From: Brachyhypopomus gauderio | Lineage: Eukaryota; Chordata; Actinopteri; Gymnotiformes; Hypopomidae | Reading direction: 5' to 3' | Assembly (NCBI RefSeq): GCF_052324685.1 | Contig: NC_135221.1 | Location: 22,299,371-22,363,370, forward strand | Length of the DNA: 64,000 nucleotides | Part shown: piece after piece, positions 1-9,445 of the stretch | Layout: every line of letters starts with the position of its first letter | Position numbering within the stretch: the first letter of the stretch is position 1 | The notes under the pieces: model-generated | Told to the model about the DNA's origin: nothing | The model's input: the letters and a program-made list of their open reading frames with translations, nothing else | Databases searched by the model: none | Position numbers and translations under genes: made by a program

Positions 1-104
1 CCATGCTTTTTTATGTTCCATGCTTTTTATTATTGCCATAAAATTATACAAAAAATACAAGGAATAAAACAATTCCACACATATTTACAATAGGCTGCAG
101 TGCA

Positions 105-107
105 GGG

Positions 108-160
<53 letters not shown>

Positions 161-176
161 TGTGTGTGTGTGTGTG
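105..176. repeat. (TG)n microsatellite
   Basis: This is an almost pure TG dinucleotide run of about 70 bases with one TC interruption. Open reading frames across it on either strand are only Thr-His or Cys-Val repeats and are not genes. Confidence 0.97.
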
Positions 177-330
177 AGTGGCATGTCCTTCTTGTGTGAC
201 TAGCACTTCAGCAGTCACTCAGCAGTCTGTCAGAACATGCCTGGCACTGCCAGGGTATCTCCCTGGTACATTTGCCACACGTGTATCTGTAGCAGTCGAC
301 ACATCTCACATTTGCACAATTGTTCATGAG

Positions 331-624
331 TGTTCTCATCAGAGCATTCACATACAACTATCTACCCAGTCTGCCAGTCCCTCATTTGGGGAGAAAGCTA
401 CAGTACTGTGGCTATTCCCACTTTAGTGACCCCATTTTGTTTCTCTTTTACTCAGACAATAAAATATTCCAATACAGTGAGGACATGCACCTAAGACAAA
501 AATTTCAGACCCCTCCATGATTAAAAAATTGTCTGGGGCATAGCCACAATAGTGTAGCTTTCTCCCCAAATGAGGGAGTGGCAGACTGAGTGGATAATTG
601 TATGTGAGTGCTCTGTTGAGAACA
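331..624. repeat. Imperfect inverted repeat (hairpin)
   Basis: Arms of about 89 bases at 331-419 and 536-624 are reverse complements of each other with roughly ten mismatches (for example AGCTTTCTCCCCAAATGAGG on both), around a 116-base centre. Just outside the left arm, on the minus strand between about 215 and 330, there is a cysteine-rich reading (C-x2-C-x4-C-x2-C-like spacing) ending in a stop. It may be the tail of a transposase zinc finger, but I cannot assign a family. This could be a MITE or a folded end of a larger DNA transposon. Confidence 0.6.
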
Positions 625-626
625 TT

Positions 627-2455
627 TCAACTTTATTGTATATATTTCTAAACTTACATCATGTCCTCTGTAGCTTCTGCTCTCAGCCAGGCCCTCTCAC
701 TGCCTCTCTCACCTTATGCATGTCCCCTGCACAACAATGCAGCTGGGGGATGGGCAGACACACTCAGGACCAGCTTACACACTTTTGCATGACCTTTTTT
801 GAGGTGGATCAACACAATTAATTTGGTAATTTTTTTCAAAAATTGTTATTTTGAACCCACTTATCTTTTTTAGAAGAAAAACATTACTAACATTACTACA
901 TTTCTACCTGAGCCTGCCAAAAGCCAGTGCTGAGGTATTTTGGATCATGAGGCCATCCTTTGTCATGCAGCCACTTCTAGGTAGACGGGGGGATGGGTGA
1001 TAGTGTGAGCTATGTTGATCCATTGACTCAGACGGAGAAGAAAATACCCTTTCAGAGAAATCTGAACTTTAGCTATTTTGACCAATAATCATGTCACCTT
1101 TTGCAGTGAGAAAAAAATCCAAAATTAGTACAAAGGAGGCAGACTTGAGATGTTTTGGAATTATAGTTCAAATAATGTCTGTGTCAGTTTTATAATAAAG
1201 AGAAAGATGACTGTAGCCACCTACATGTGGATGAAAATTCATGTCACCACACATTTCACTTACTCTGTTGACTGAGAAGCAAGGATAGCAAAGGTTTCCA
1301 GTACACAGCAGGCTTTGGACATGATCCTGGAGGGGCCGTGGGCGGGTGGGGTTCCCTGGTCTTTCTCTGCCTGCCTCTGGCCTCTGGGGCCTTGCTAATA
1401 AGTACATTCTGTACATTTATCCTATGTTGCACTTACATAAACACACACACTCACACACATACATCAGTCATTTGTGCTGTATGTCTTACTTTCTGCTCTT
1501 CATTTAGTAGCAGCAGTTGGTGAATCATTTGAGCTGTTTTTTCTGCTCTTCTGTCTTTTCCCTTTTTACTTTCTCTCCCCTTCTTTTCTCTCCTGTCCTG
1601 TATGGTTCACCTAACCCCAATTGTTTTTATCACTATTGTACTGTATTATACAGAATTGTTTTCTTTTGATCCTTACATGAAAACAAAGTTGTCCTCCAAA
1701 GGTGAAAGGGTGGAGGTGGGCCAAAAAAAAAGTTTGAAAAGCCCATATGAAGCAATTTTCAAGACTAGGGTCACAAATGTCACACACAACACATTGTTAG
1801 TTTTCAGAGAGTAGTGAAAATCTGTAGTAGTGATATCTCTTTTGGTAAGATTTCCTAAATTTCCTATTTTTGTTTGCTGGTTATGGCTGTATTTGGAAGA
1901 GACACACTGCAAAATCTTGATCTTGATAAGTTAAAATTGCTCAGTAATATTATTCTATTTCAAGTAGCTGAGGGTTTTTTGTATACATTTATGTAAAAAC
2001 ATTTTTACCTATTAGCAGTTTTTCAAAAGACAAAACTACTTAAAATAAGGTAAAAAATATCAGAGCCATTTTGACTAATCAATGTGCCACCTATATGCCA
2101 TTATAATTCAAATATTATGTTTGTGTCAATTTCACATTATTTCAACCTTTCACAAATCAAATCTCAAACATATGGTTCTGTAGATGAGGAGACTTATTGC
2201 AAGAGATCTTGCACAGTCTCATATGGCAGTCAAGGAGGTGCAAGCTTTCAGCAGGAACCACCCATACCTGACACACGCCTCATTTACATAACACTGGAGG
2301 CAAGTTCAGCTCTTCTCCCCCCTGCTGATTCCTCAGGCAATGGGCACTTTTGCAAATGAATGGATGTTAATTGGAGCCACCAGAGGTGTCAGTTTGGACT
2401 AAGGTTCTTTGGACCCTCTTTTGGGACTTCAGGGGGGTGGTTGAAATTTCAGGGA
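627..2455. other. No gene recognised
   Basis: This is AT-rich non-coding sequence with a short CA-rich run near 1440-1460. The open frames in it are short and show no recognisable domain. Confidence 0.6.
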
Positions 2456-2616
2456 CTTCTAGTGTTAATACTTAAGTATTTTTGAAGGCAGATACTTTTG
2501 TACTTCTACTCAAGTAAAAAACTGAGGTGAATACTTTTACTTGAGTAATATTCAATGCAAGGTAACTGTACTTTTACTCAAGTACATAATTAGTGTACTT
2601 CGTCCACCACTGGTGC
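2456..2616. repeat. Terminus of a hAT-like non-autonomous element
   Basis: The stretch is a chain of ACTT/AAGTA-rich motifs (ACTCAAGTA, TTTTACTTGAGTAAT) ending in CGTCCACCACTGG. That is the characteristic end of common fish hAT-derived repeats of the type that begin CCAGTGGTGGAC. Only one terminus was found. A similar ACTTAAGTACAGTA-rich patch lies at about 33690-33810. Confidence 0.5.
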
Positions 2617-2849
2617 CACTATATCCCATATGTACAACACCAGGGTTTTTTCTTCTCCATTCCATCTGAGTCAATACATCTACACAGTTCCCACTATCAC
2701 CCCCCCCCCCCCCCCGTCTACCTGGAGACTGCTCCATATACATAACAAAGGACAGGCCTGGATGGCCTGGTGCCCAGCACCTCGTCTTTTGACGAGCTCT
2801 TGGTAACTAGTAGGGGAGTATGAAAATGCTTGTAGTCCTAGTGTTAACC

Positions 2850-3580
2850 CGGTCTCATAGTTTGAATGCCTTGCCCTGAAAGTTTCTGGGTCCCTTTATT
2901 AGTGCTCCTGGTGTATCGACCCCCCAAATCAAACTTGGTATCCACTTTCTTGGCTGAATTTTCAGTGATGCTCGCCACTCTCTACCCTTTTTACACTTAA
3001 ATCTGTGTCTTAGGTGATTTTAATGTACATATTGATGTGAATGGTGATCCCCACTCAAATGATCTTCTAAACTTGTTAAAGTACTTTGACCTTACTCAGC
3101 ATGTTGTCACTGCTACTCACAAGCATGGTCACATTTTAGACCTGGTTTGTTCCACCCCTCAGGTGTCTCTAGTTAACCTGCTTACTACTGACCCTCAGAT
3201 CTCCGACCACAGTTTAATCTCCTTTGAACTAGCTGCTTCAGCTCAACTCAATAGAGGTCATCTGTCACGCAAAATATCCTTCAGGAGTATTAGGAATGTC
3301 TGTCCCTCTCACCTCATGAATACCATTGACTCTGTCCTTGTCCCGCCAGCTCCGGCCTCTGTTGAAGTCCTTACTAACCACTATACCAATACGGCTATGT
3401 CTGCCCTGGATCTTCATGCGCCGCTGCGTTCTCGTCAAGTCACCTTTCGCCACTCGGCCCCCTGATACACCCCTGAGCTGAGGTTAATGAAAGCTAAAGG
3501 AGGACAACTTGAACGCCTCAGCAAAAAGTCTGGACTAACAGTTCATCTAGATGCTTATAATGACCATCTCCTTGTTTCAG
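2850..3580 (+). pseudogene. LINE (L2-like) endonuclease fragment
   Basis: The translated text contains the hallmarks of an apurinic-endonuclease-like LINE endonuclease. These are a Y-R-P-P block near 2917, G-D-F-N-V-H-I near 3012, the K-H-G-H-I-L-D-L-V block near 3121, and an S-D-H-S block near 3205. It is open from 3037 to 3465 and then continues with a K-x-G-x-L-E-R-L-like segment to about 3580. There is no reverse transcriptase behind it and no 5' part, so it is a truncated relic. The same motif order is seen in the better preserved L2 copy at 48512-49546. Confidence 0.8.
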
Positions 3581-4082
3581 GGTTGCCAACTTTTGACGTT
3601 CGCTTGGAGTGAGATTTTAACCTGGAGGAGGTGGCGAGTGTAAATTGTTGAGCATTGGGCGAACGTAAGTTGTTGGCCGGTTCTACTATTAGAACCGGCC
3701 CGCAGGCCACAGCCGCCCGATGGTGTTTTGCACGCACAAACACTACATTCCCCACAATGCAACTGTAGCCCGCAAAGTCACTGCAACGCACACAAGTGGC
3801 GAGGGTCTGTGCGGCGAAAATGACGTAATCGCAGTGACTCCGCCCGTGCGCAAGGGTGTCGCACGCTGTCGATTCACAAGGTCGTGCACCTCTCGAATTT
3901 TGTAACTGCTCGCACCAGTTAAACTTAATTAATTTAAATATTTATACATATAGTCGAAATAATTCGCTTTTTTATTCACATTATTTAATGGTTGTTTATT
4001 TTCAAAACGCCCGATCTTAACGTCTTCACGTTCTCTCATGTTTCCTCCTGGAATTACAATACTGGCTCGTATTTGTTAACGT
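3581..4082. other. Unclassified, GC-rich then AT-rich
   Basis: This begins GGGTTGCCAACTTTTGACG. The reverse complement of that idea (GGCAACCCTGG) appears inside the hAT MITE near 59480, so this may be the end of another repeat. No coding region is supported. Confidence 0.4.
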
Positions 4083-4087
4083 AATAC

Positions 4088-4431
4088 TGTCACGGTGACA
4101 GCTCCGGACCGTTCCCTGTGGGCGTGCCGTTACGTTGTCTGCGTGTCGTTTTGTCCATGTTTGTACCTCCGTGGGCGTGGGTTGTTTGTGAGCGTGTTCG
4201 TTTGTTACACCTGTGCCTTGTCTCGAAGTCATGTGGGTCTGTGTTATTCACCTATTTAATGTGCGTTAGCGCGGTGTCTTGTGCTCGTCTTTGTCTAAAG
4301 TTCATGCCCGTGCAAGCATACACGTCTGCGTGCTTGTACCGTTTGTGCTGGGCTTTTTCGTGTGTACGTTAATAAACGTTGTGTGTTACACCTTGAGACG
4401 CTCGTCGTGCCTCCTTTCTGCGAGCGTCACA
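4088..4431 (+). repeat. 5' LTR of element A
   Basis: This 344-bp LTR has a TATA-like TATTTAA at 4253-4259 and a poly(A) signal AATAAA at 4371-4376. That allows a U3/R/U5 division with R starting at about 4283. The end sequence GTCACA directly precedes the putative primer site. Confidence 0.9.
4253..4292 (+). promoter_or_regulatory. TATA box and predicted transcript start of element A
   Basis: TATTTAA (4253-4259) is followed 30 bases after its first T by GCTCGTCTTT (4283-4292). In a TATA promoter transcription should start about there. The same spacing is kept in element C on the minus strand. The ten bases at 4283-4292 are the exact complement of bases just after the LTR (4432-4442). Confidence 0.6.
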
Positions 4432-4443
4432 GAAAGACGAGCC
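4432..4443 (+). promoter_or_regulatory. Putative self-priming primer-binding site of element A
   Basis: GAAAGACGAGCC lies immediately after the 5' LTR where a tRNA primer site starting TGG would be expected, and it does not begin with TGG. Its reverse complement matches GCTCGTCTTT at 4283-4292 inside the LTR. Elements B and C carry GAACGACGAGCC at the same place, with GCTCGTCGTT in their LTRs, so both partners changed together. Confidence 0.6.
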
Positions 4444-4449
4444 ACCACT

Positions 4450-5867
4450 ATGCCAGGATACACGTCGGCACGCAAGAAGGGTAATAAGAAGGCTAAGCGA
4501 CGTTACGCCTCTTCCCCTGCGCGTCGCTCCGGGTACCAGACCCGGAGCAGGAGATGCAGCAGGACCCCGTCTGTGCGTGCCTACTGCGCCAAGTTCAGGC
4601 GGCTGAGGACGAGGAGGAAGCGGAGTACTTCCGACTGGCCGCGAGCAGGGTATGGAGCGAGAGGCACGGAGCTCCGTCCCTGGCATACCCTGCAGAAGGG
4701 ACCTTCCCCCCAGCGGACCTGGAGGAGACTGAACCATTTATGGTGGGGGTAGGCGCCTTTGCCCTCACTCCCCCCGAAGATGAGTTCGGGAGTGAGGACT
4801 CTGGAGAGGGGGAGAGTGAGGATGAGATCAGCTGCCCTTCCCTCACGTCTGCGGCTCCCCCGATGTCGGACGAGGAGAGGGAGACCAGTCCCACGCCGTC
4901 GGTCTACTCCGCGCCGACCGTGTACTATGGCGAAGAGAAGGCAGACACCAGCCCTCCGCCGTCGGAGTGGTCGGAGTACACCGAGCACTCCGATGAAGAG
5001 GAGAAGGAGGTCACCAGCCCCCCTCCGTCGTGGTGCGCAGCCCCGTCAGAAGAGGGAGAGAGTCTCCGGTCAGCGAGTTTGCTCCTGACGGTGTACAAAG
5101 GGGGTGGGAGCAGACCGGACAGTCCGCCCGCATCGGAGAGTGGGGACTCCGACGAGGAGGAGCCCATGGAACACTCACGGTGCGAGGACCCCGCTCAGTC
5201 GATGGACTGGAGCGTAGCCGAGGAGGGAGAGTCGGCGATGGACACCACCCCCGATACCGGAGCCAGGGAAAGCCGGCCTGGCACTGGCGGGGCCTCCTAC
5301 GGGGGTCACCCGGAGTGGGGGAATGGGCGCCGGCAGGCATATGGGGCGGCAAGCCCTTACGGCAAACCCGGTGGAGGGAGCCGCGGACCTGGGAGAACGG
5401 TTGCCGCGAGACCCACCGGTAGTGCTGCCTCCAAGCGGGCTACCAATCGCGCTGCACCTTGCGCGCCCGCCAGAGGGACTGCCCCCAAGCGGGCTACTGG
5501 TCGCGCTACACCTCGCGCGTCCACCAGAGGAACTGCCCCCAAGCGGGCTACTGGCCGCGCTACACCCAGCGCGTCCGCTAGCCGTGCGGCACCTGGCGGT
5601 GAGCAGTCAGAACAGGCGGGAGGAACACCGCCAGCTGCAGCGTCTCCAGCCCCCGGAGCTTTCGCGCCGCTACAGGTGTTGCCTCAGGTGGGAAGCCTAG
5701 CTCTGGGAATGAATGTTTGCGTTCCTATGTTTTTGTCTATCCCCTTGTGTCTCCCTAACTTCCTTTTCCCGTTTGTGCCTCTTGTGTTTCATGTTCCAGT
5801 GTGCGTGTTTGTGAACGTGCCATTGTTTAATGTTTTCTCCCCTGTCTTCCCAGGGAGGGTGTACTAG
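4450..5867 (+). pseudogene. Acidic Ser/Glu/Pro-rich protein of element A (one frameshift)
   Basis: The ORF starts with ATG at 4450, 18 bases after the LTR, with a basic M-P-G-Y...K-K-G-N-K-K-A-K-R-R leader shared with elements B and C. The frame is lost between about 4500 and 4554. The homologous sequence continues in another frame from 4554 to the stop at 5867 (437 codons). The conserved block is D-P-V-C followed about 30 residues later by E-Y-F...A-S-R-V-W-S-E-R-H. After this come about 170 acidic residues with repeated P-P-S and Y-Y-G-E-E motifs, a basic Ala/Pro/Arg repeat region, and a hydrophobic tail that may in truth be intron (see findings). There is no CCHC knuckle and no enzyme motif. 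By position it replaces Gag, but no known Gag fold can be claimed. Confidence 0.65.
5418..5579 (+). repeat. 54-bp tandem repeat, three units, in element A
   Basis: There are three copies of a GC-rich 54-bp unit encoding an 18-residue Ala/Pro/Arg/Thr-rich segment (core P-K-R-A-T-G-R-A-T-P). Element C has a different, 27-bp, array in the equivalent late region (24552-24683), so the region seems prone to repeat growth. Confidence 0.8.
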
Positions 5868-6015
5868 AGCTGTTCGTGGCGGTTCCCGCCGTCGGGGACG
5901 ACTGCTCTCGGAGGCTCAAGATCCCGGCGGCTCCGGACCTGCCCGTCGGTGTTGGTTCGGGGCTTTCCAGCTGCGCGGGACGCTCCGGGAGTAGCGAGCC
6001 CCTGGCGGAGGGTTC

Positions 6016-6356
6016 TGTCACGGTGACAGCTCCGGACCCTTCCCTGTGGGCATGCCGTTACGTTGTCTGCGTGTCGTTATGTCCATGTTTGTACTTCCGT
6101 GGGCGTGGGTTGTTTGTGAGCGTGTTCGTTTGTTACACCTGTGCCTTGTCTCGAGGTCACGTGGGTCTGTGTTATTCACCTATTTAATGTGCGTTAGCGC
6201 GGTGTCTTGTGCTCGTCTTTGTCTAAAGTTCATGCCCGTGCAAGCATACGCGTCTGCGTGCTTGCACCGTTTGTCCTGGGCTTTTTCGTGTGTACGTTAA
6301 TAAACGTGTGTTACACCTTGAGACGCTCGTCGTGCCTCCTTTCTGCGAGCGTCACA
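6016..6356 (+). repeat. 3' LTR of element A
   Basis: This 341-bp copy is near-identical to 4088-4431. It is preceded by a short purine-rich run (GGCGGAGGG, about 6005-6013) in the position of a polypurine tract, and followed by the target duplication AATAC. Confidence 0.9.
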
Positions 6357-6361
6357 AATAC

Positions 6362-6735
6362 AAGAGAACTGTTCAGTCAGACAGATATTTGTTGTGAAAC
6401 GAAGTAGTTATAATTTCAAGCATTTTCAAGTACTTTTGCCTAAATTCCAGCACTTTTCAAACCTTTATTACTTTATTCATTTAATGTACAGGAAGTTTGT
6501 TTTTATCTGTTTGCTTGTTGAAAAATGTTTTCACTTGAAATTACTGACAGATCCATACGAAAATATTGCTTTATCCATTTAAGCATTAAATAATATACAC
6601 TGTGTTAGGTCTTGGTTCAATAGGCTATGTGCAATCATTTCAATATGTTTTAATAAACATTGAACCAGTCTGGCCCTCGGCTTGTAGCAAATTTGGTTTT
6701 TTGGCCCTCGGTGTATTTGACTTTGACATCCCTGA
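6362..6735. repeat. Dispersed repeat fragments between elements A and B
   Basis: 6366-6470 (TTCAGTCAGACAG...GTGAAACGAAGTAGTTA...AATTCCAGCAC) is about 90% alike to 32008-32110, beyond the second Harbinger, so it belongs to a shared dispersed repeat. 6600-6735 is a separate block ending near GGGATGTCAAAGTC on the minus strand, like the ends of common hAT-derived fish repeats. No gene is seen. Confidence 0.55.
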
Positions 6736-7089
6736 TATAGAGGGTGGATGGTCCTCTTCCTCCTTGCCTGGAGAGTCTGCCCCCTCGAACTCACTCTCGG
6801 GGGTCTTATCCATGGAGCAGAGCTCGAGGGAGCCTACCCGCAGTGGTGAGAGGTCTCTGGAGGGAGAGGGGTGACGCTCCTTCCACATCCGCACCGCAGT
6901 CTCGTGGAAATAGTCCGCCATCTCCTCCGTCTTGGCTTCCCAAGCCCGAAGCAGCATAATGTCACACAATGGGTCCTGCTGCATCGCCTCGACGGTGACT
7001 GGGGCTCCACGGTGCTGTGCAGGGGAAGAGGCGTGGTGGTGCTTGCTGGGCCTCTTCCCCTTCTTGGCACGGGTGGCGTATACTGGCAT
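6736..7089 (-). pseudogene. N-terminal part of the acidic protein in element B
   Basis: The ATG is at 7089 (M-P-V-Y-A-T-R). A basic K-K-G-K-R-P-S-K leader leads into the conserved block: D-P-L-C, then A-D-Y-F...A-V-R-M-W-K-E-R-H. This block is in one frame here, unlike in element A, which shows that the family reading is a single ORF. The acidic region is cut off at the element break. A formal open frame runs on to 6640 in flanking DNA. Confidence 0.75.
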
Positions 7090-7102
7090 GGTGTCTCTGG
7101 TC

Positions 7103-7114
7103 GGCTCGTCGTTC
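7103..7114 (-). promoter_or_regulatory. Putative self-priming primer site of element B
   Basis: On the minus strand GAACGACGAGCC abuts the LTR end (7115). Its ten-base complement lies at 7230-7239 inside the LTR, about 30 bases past a TATTTAA-like box. Confidence 0.55.
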
Positions 7115-7417
7115 TGTGACGTGTGACGCACGGCGACGGACAAGACAGGAATCCGGCTCTCTTTCCACACGTAACGTTTATTAACACGGATTTGCGCAGA
7201 CGGCGCAAGTATAACGAGAACACTCAAACAACGACGAGCACAGGACACTGCGCGAACGCACATTAAATAGACAAACCACATAAACCCCAAGTGATGACGA
7301 GACGAGCCACAGGTGAGACGGATGAACACAAGACGTAACCGCACCCACGGAGATCCACAGACGCAGACAACGTAAACACACGCCCAAAAGGGAGGGGTCG
7401 GGGACCGTAACGTGACA
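7115..7417 (-). repeat. LTR of element B
   Basis: This 303-bp LTR begins TGTCACG and ends CGTCACA on the minus strand, with AATAAA and TATTTAA like the LTRs of A and C. Confidence 0.85.
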
Positions 7418-7613
7418 ATTGCATTTTGTAAGTATTTGAAGGTTTTTAACTAAGAATAGTTAACTTTCACCAGAATAAAAAAAAAGTTTTTTTAGATTCC
7501 CTTGTGAAAAAGTCGTATATTTAAATATAATAATAGTATACTTGAACTGTATGCGGAATAATTAAAGTATACTTTTTCTTCTTATACTCACAATTTTACC
7601 TACTTAATCAGTC

Positions 7614-8769
7614 TGTAACGCGTTACTCCGCCCCCCCCCCCCCCCCCCCCCCTCATTTACTTACGTTTATTCGTCGGTTTTAGTGTTTTGCACCGCCTAG
7701 TTCCAGCCCTTGGTATTATGGGTCTCACCTGTACCTTATTGTTGTTTAAATAAGTGGGTATTTAAATCCTTAGTTAGGACACGGTCTTTGGCGATCGTTG
7801 TTTCATGCCCTCCGCGTTTCCAGGTTGTCCAGTCCAGTGCCGTCTGTCAGTGCTCTAGATTTTAGTCGATTCACTTTAGTCTTCGTTTCAGTCTTTATCA
7901 GCCTGTTCTGTCTCTGGTTATTACAAGTTATGTTGTTATGGTTATCGTGTATTTGTCTCCTTCGGGGTTGGCCGTTGCCTTTGGGGAAACGTTGTCCCTC
8001 TAGTTCGCAACCCTGTTAGGTTTGGCCGTTGTCCGTGTTTGTTCTTTTGATTTCCCTGTCTGTCAATGTTTTTATATTAAGGTTCATGTCCACGTGTGTT
8101 CTAATTTTGAGTTACGTGGTCAAAGTCCTATGTAGCTGAATATTTAAAGTTTCGTTTTTGTCTTTTCTAAATCTAGGTATTAACTCCCTTTCACACACGA
8201 ATTATCAAAGACTACTGACGTGGTTGTTTCTAATGTCTTGTTGATCTGGTCACCGTTTAAAGAGTTGTTACCGCCCATAATGTTATGTGGTTTATTTAAA
8301 TGCCTCGGTGATCTAGTTGTCACGTAAAGAGTGTTACTGCCCAGGTTGCATGTGTTATGTACTGTCGGTGATCTAGTCGTCACGTAAAGAGTGTTACTGC
8401 CCAGGTTGCATGTGTTATGTACTGTCGGTGATCTAGTCGTCACGTAAAGAGTGTTACTGCCCAGGTTGCATGTGTTATGTACTGTCGGCGATCTAGTCGT
8501 CACGTAAAGAGTGTTACTGGCCATGGCCAATGAGATGTCATTGTTCTGTCTTAATATTGTTATATCGAGGTATTACAGTGAGGTGATGTAATCCCAGTGT
8601 TTCATGGTCTGTCCAGAATGCCTCGTCGGTCTCGTCACCGTGTCGGGAGTTTGTCAATTGGTCATCTGTCTTTGGATTCTAAATTAAATATACAGTCTAC
8701 TGCAAATGCAACCCTGGTCTCTACGCGTTTGTGTCCTACTTTACCCAAGTCCGCAACAGAATCGTTACA
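7614..8769 (+). mobile_element. Solo LTR, about 1.16 kb
   Basis: The block begins TGTAACGCG, ends ATCGTTACA, and is flanked by the perfect 5-bp duplication CAGTC (7609-7613 and 8770-8774). It has no coding capacity, contains a poly-C run (about 7631-7652) and a 60-bp tandem array. TG...CA ends plus a 5-bp duplication fit a Ty3/Gypsy-type LTR left after LTR-LTR recombination. It resembles neither the Gypsy LTR at 22289-22997 nor the acidic-protein family. The orientation is a guess. Confidence 0.8.
8304..8523. repeat. 60-bp tandem repeat inside the solo LTR
   Basis: There are nearly four copies of a 60-base unit (TCGGTGATCTAGTCGTCACG...), almost identical to each other. A more diverged fifth copy lies just upstream at about 8240-8300. 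Confidence 0.95.
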
Positions 8770-8774
8770 CAGTC

Positions 8775-8887
8775 TTTGAAAAAGTATACTTTATTTGGCT
8801 GTGCTACTTTTGTACTGGCTATGTACTTAATAAAAATATACTTAGTATTAAACTGCGCTTTTTTAATGATAAACCTATCCTTTTACT
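8775..8887. other. AT-rich flank, nothing recognised
   Basis: This short TATACTT-rich stretch continues the sequence on the other side of the solo LTR (7418-7608), so both belong to one older, unclassified sequence. Confidence 0.4.
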
Positions 8888-9290
8888 AAATCAATCAATC
8901 AAATTTTATTTATATAGCGCTTTTTACAACAGTTGTTGTCCCAAAGCAGCTTTACAAGTGCCGAGTCCTAGCCCCCAGTGAGCAAGCCAAGGGTGACAGT
9001 GGGAAGAAAAAACTCCCTAGTTTTTTTTTGCATGAGGAAGAAACCTTGAGAGGAACCAAGACTCAGGGGGGGAACCCATCCTCCTCTGGCCGACACCGGT
9101 CACCATGACGACAACAACAACAATTTAGACAGAAAGAAGAGAAAGAAAAGGAAAAATGTGTAATAATGTCCATCATGGTGTAGGCATCCGGTTAGGCAGG
9201 AGGTGGCTGGCCCAGGATGGATCGCTGGTCTCCTCATCTCATTATTCCTCAAGCAGGCGGGCAGCTGCTGTGTCCTATGAGCCTATATTT
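8888..9290 (-). mobile_element. L2-type LINE 3' end (5'-truncated)
   Basis: On the minus strand this ends ...AAAAAGCGCTATATAAAT...TTGATTGATTGA. It contains the GCTTTGGGACAAC, GGCTTGCTCACTG and GGGAGTTTTTTC motifs found in the 3' tail of the L2 copy at 43300-43527. Only the untranslated tail is present. Confidence 0.8.
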
Positions 9291-9445
9291 TTGCAATAGA
9301 ACTTATTGTGCTGTACTTCAGTGAAAGTATCTATGGGTATTTACAATTTCAAATGAATATTCCATGACAAACGTTGTGATAATAGAATTCAACATCTTTA
9401 ACAAAATGCAATTTATAACAAATGATTCGGAAAAGTGAAAGCATA

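Larger units (their letters stand above)
4088..6356 (+). mobile_element. Element A: short LTR retroelement without pol, acidic ORF
   Basis: This is a complete LTR element of 2,269 bp. It has a 5' LTR (4088-4431), an internal region with one long ORF and no reverse transcriptase, protease or integrase, and a 3' LTR (6016-6356). Both LTRs begin TGTCAC and end GTCACA. The perfect 5-bp target duplication AATAC lies at 4083-4087 and 6357-6361. By eye the LTRs differ at about nine positions plus a 3-bp indel, so this is not a very old insertion. Sister copies are B (6736-7417) and C (23807-25978), and a solo LTR is at 13695-23154. The absence of enzymes implies it moved using proteins of another element. 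I do not recognise the family. Confidence 0.9.
6736..7417 (-). mobile_element. Element B: truncated copy of the acidic-protein LTR family
   Basis: On the minus strand there is one LTR (7115-7417), the primer-site motif, and the first third of the internal ORF. The copy then breaks off at about 6735 into unrelated repeat sequence, and no second LTR is seen. It is a 3'-truncated member of the same family as A and C. Its LTR is about 303 bp, shorter than theirs. Confidence 0.85.

Noticed and set aside
4554..5867. The 437-codon acidic ORF as a host gene
   Set aside because: It lies between two near-identical LTRs with a target duplication, and homologues lie in the same position in elements B and C.
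8304..8523. Regular 60-bp repeats as a CRISPR-like array
   Set aside because: The units are contiguous and identical along their length with no variable spacers, and the DNA is eukaryotic.
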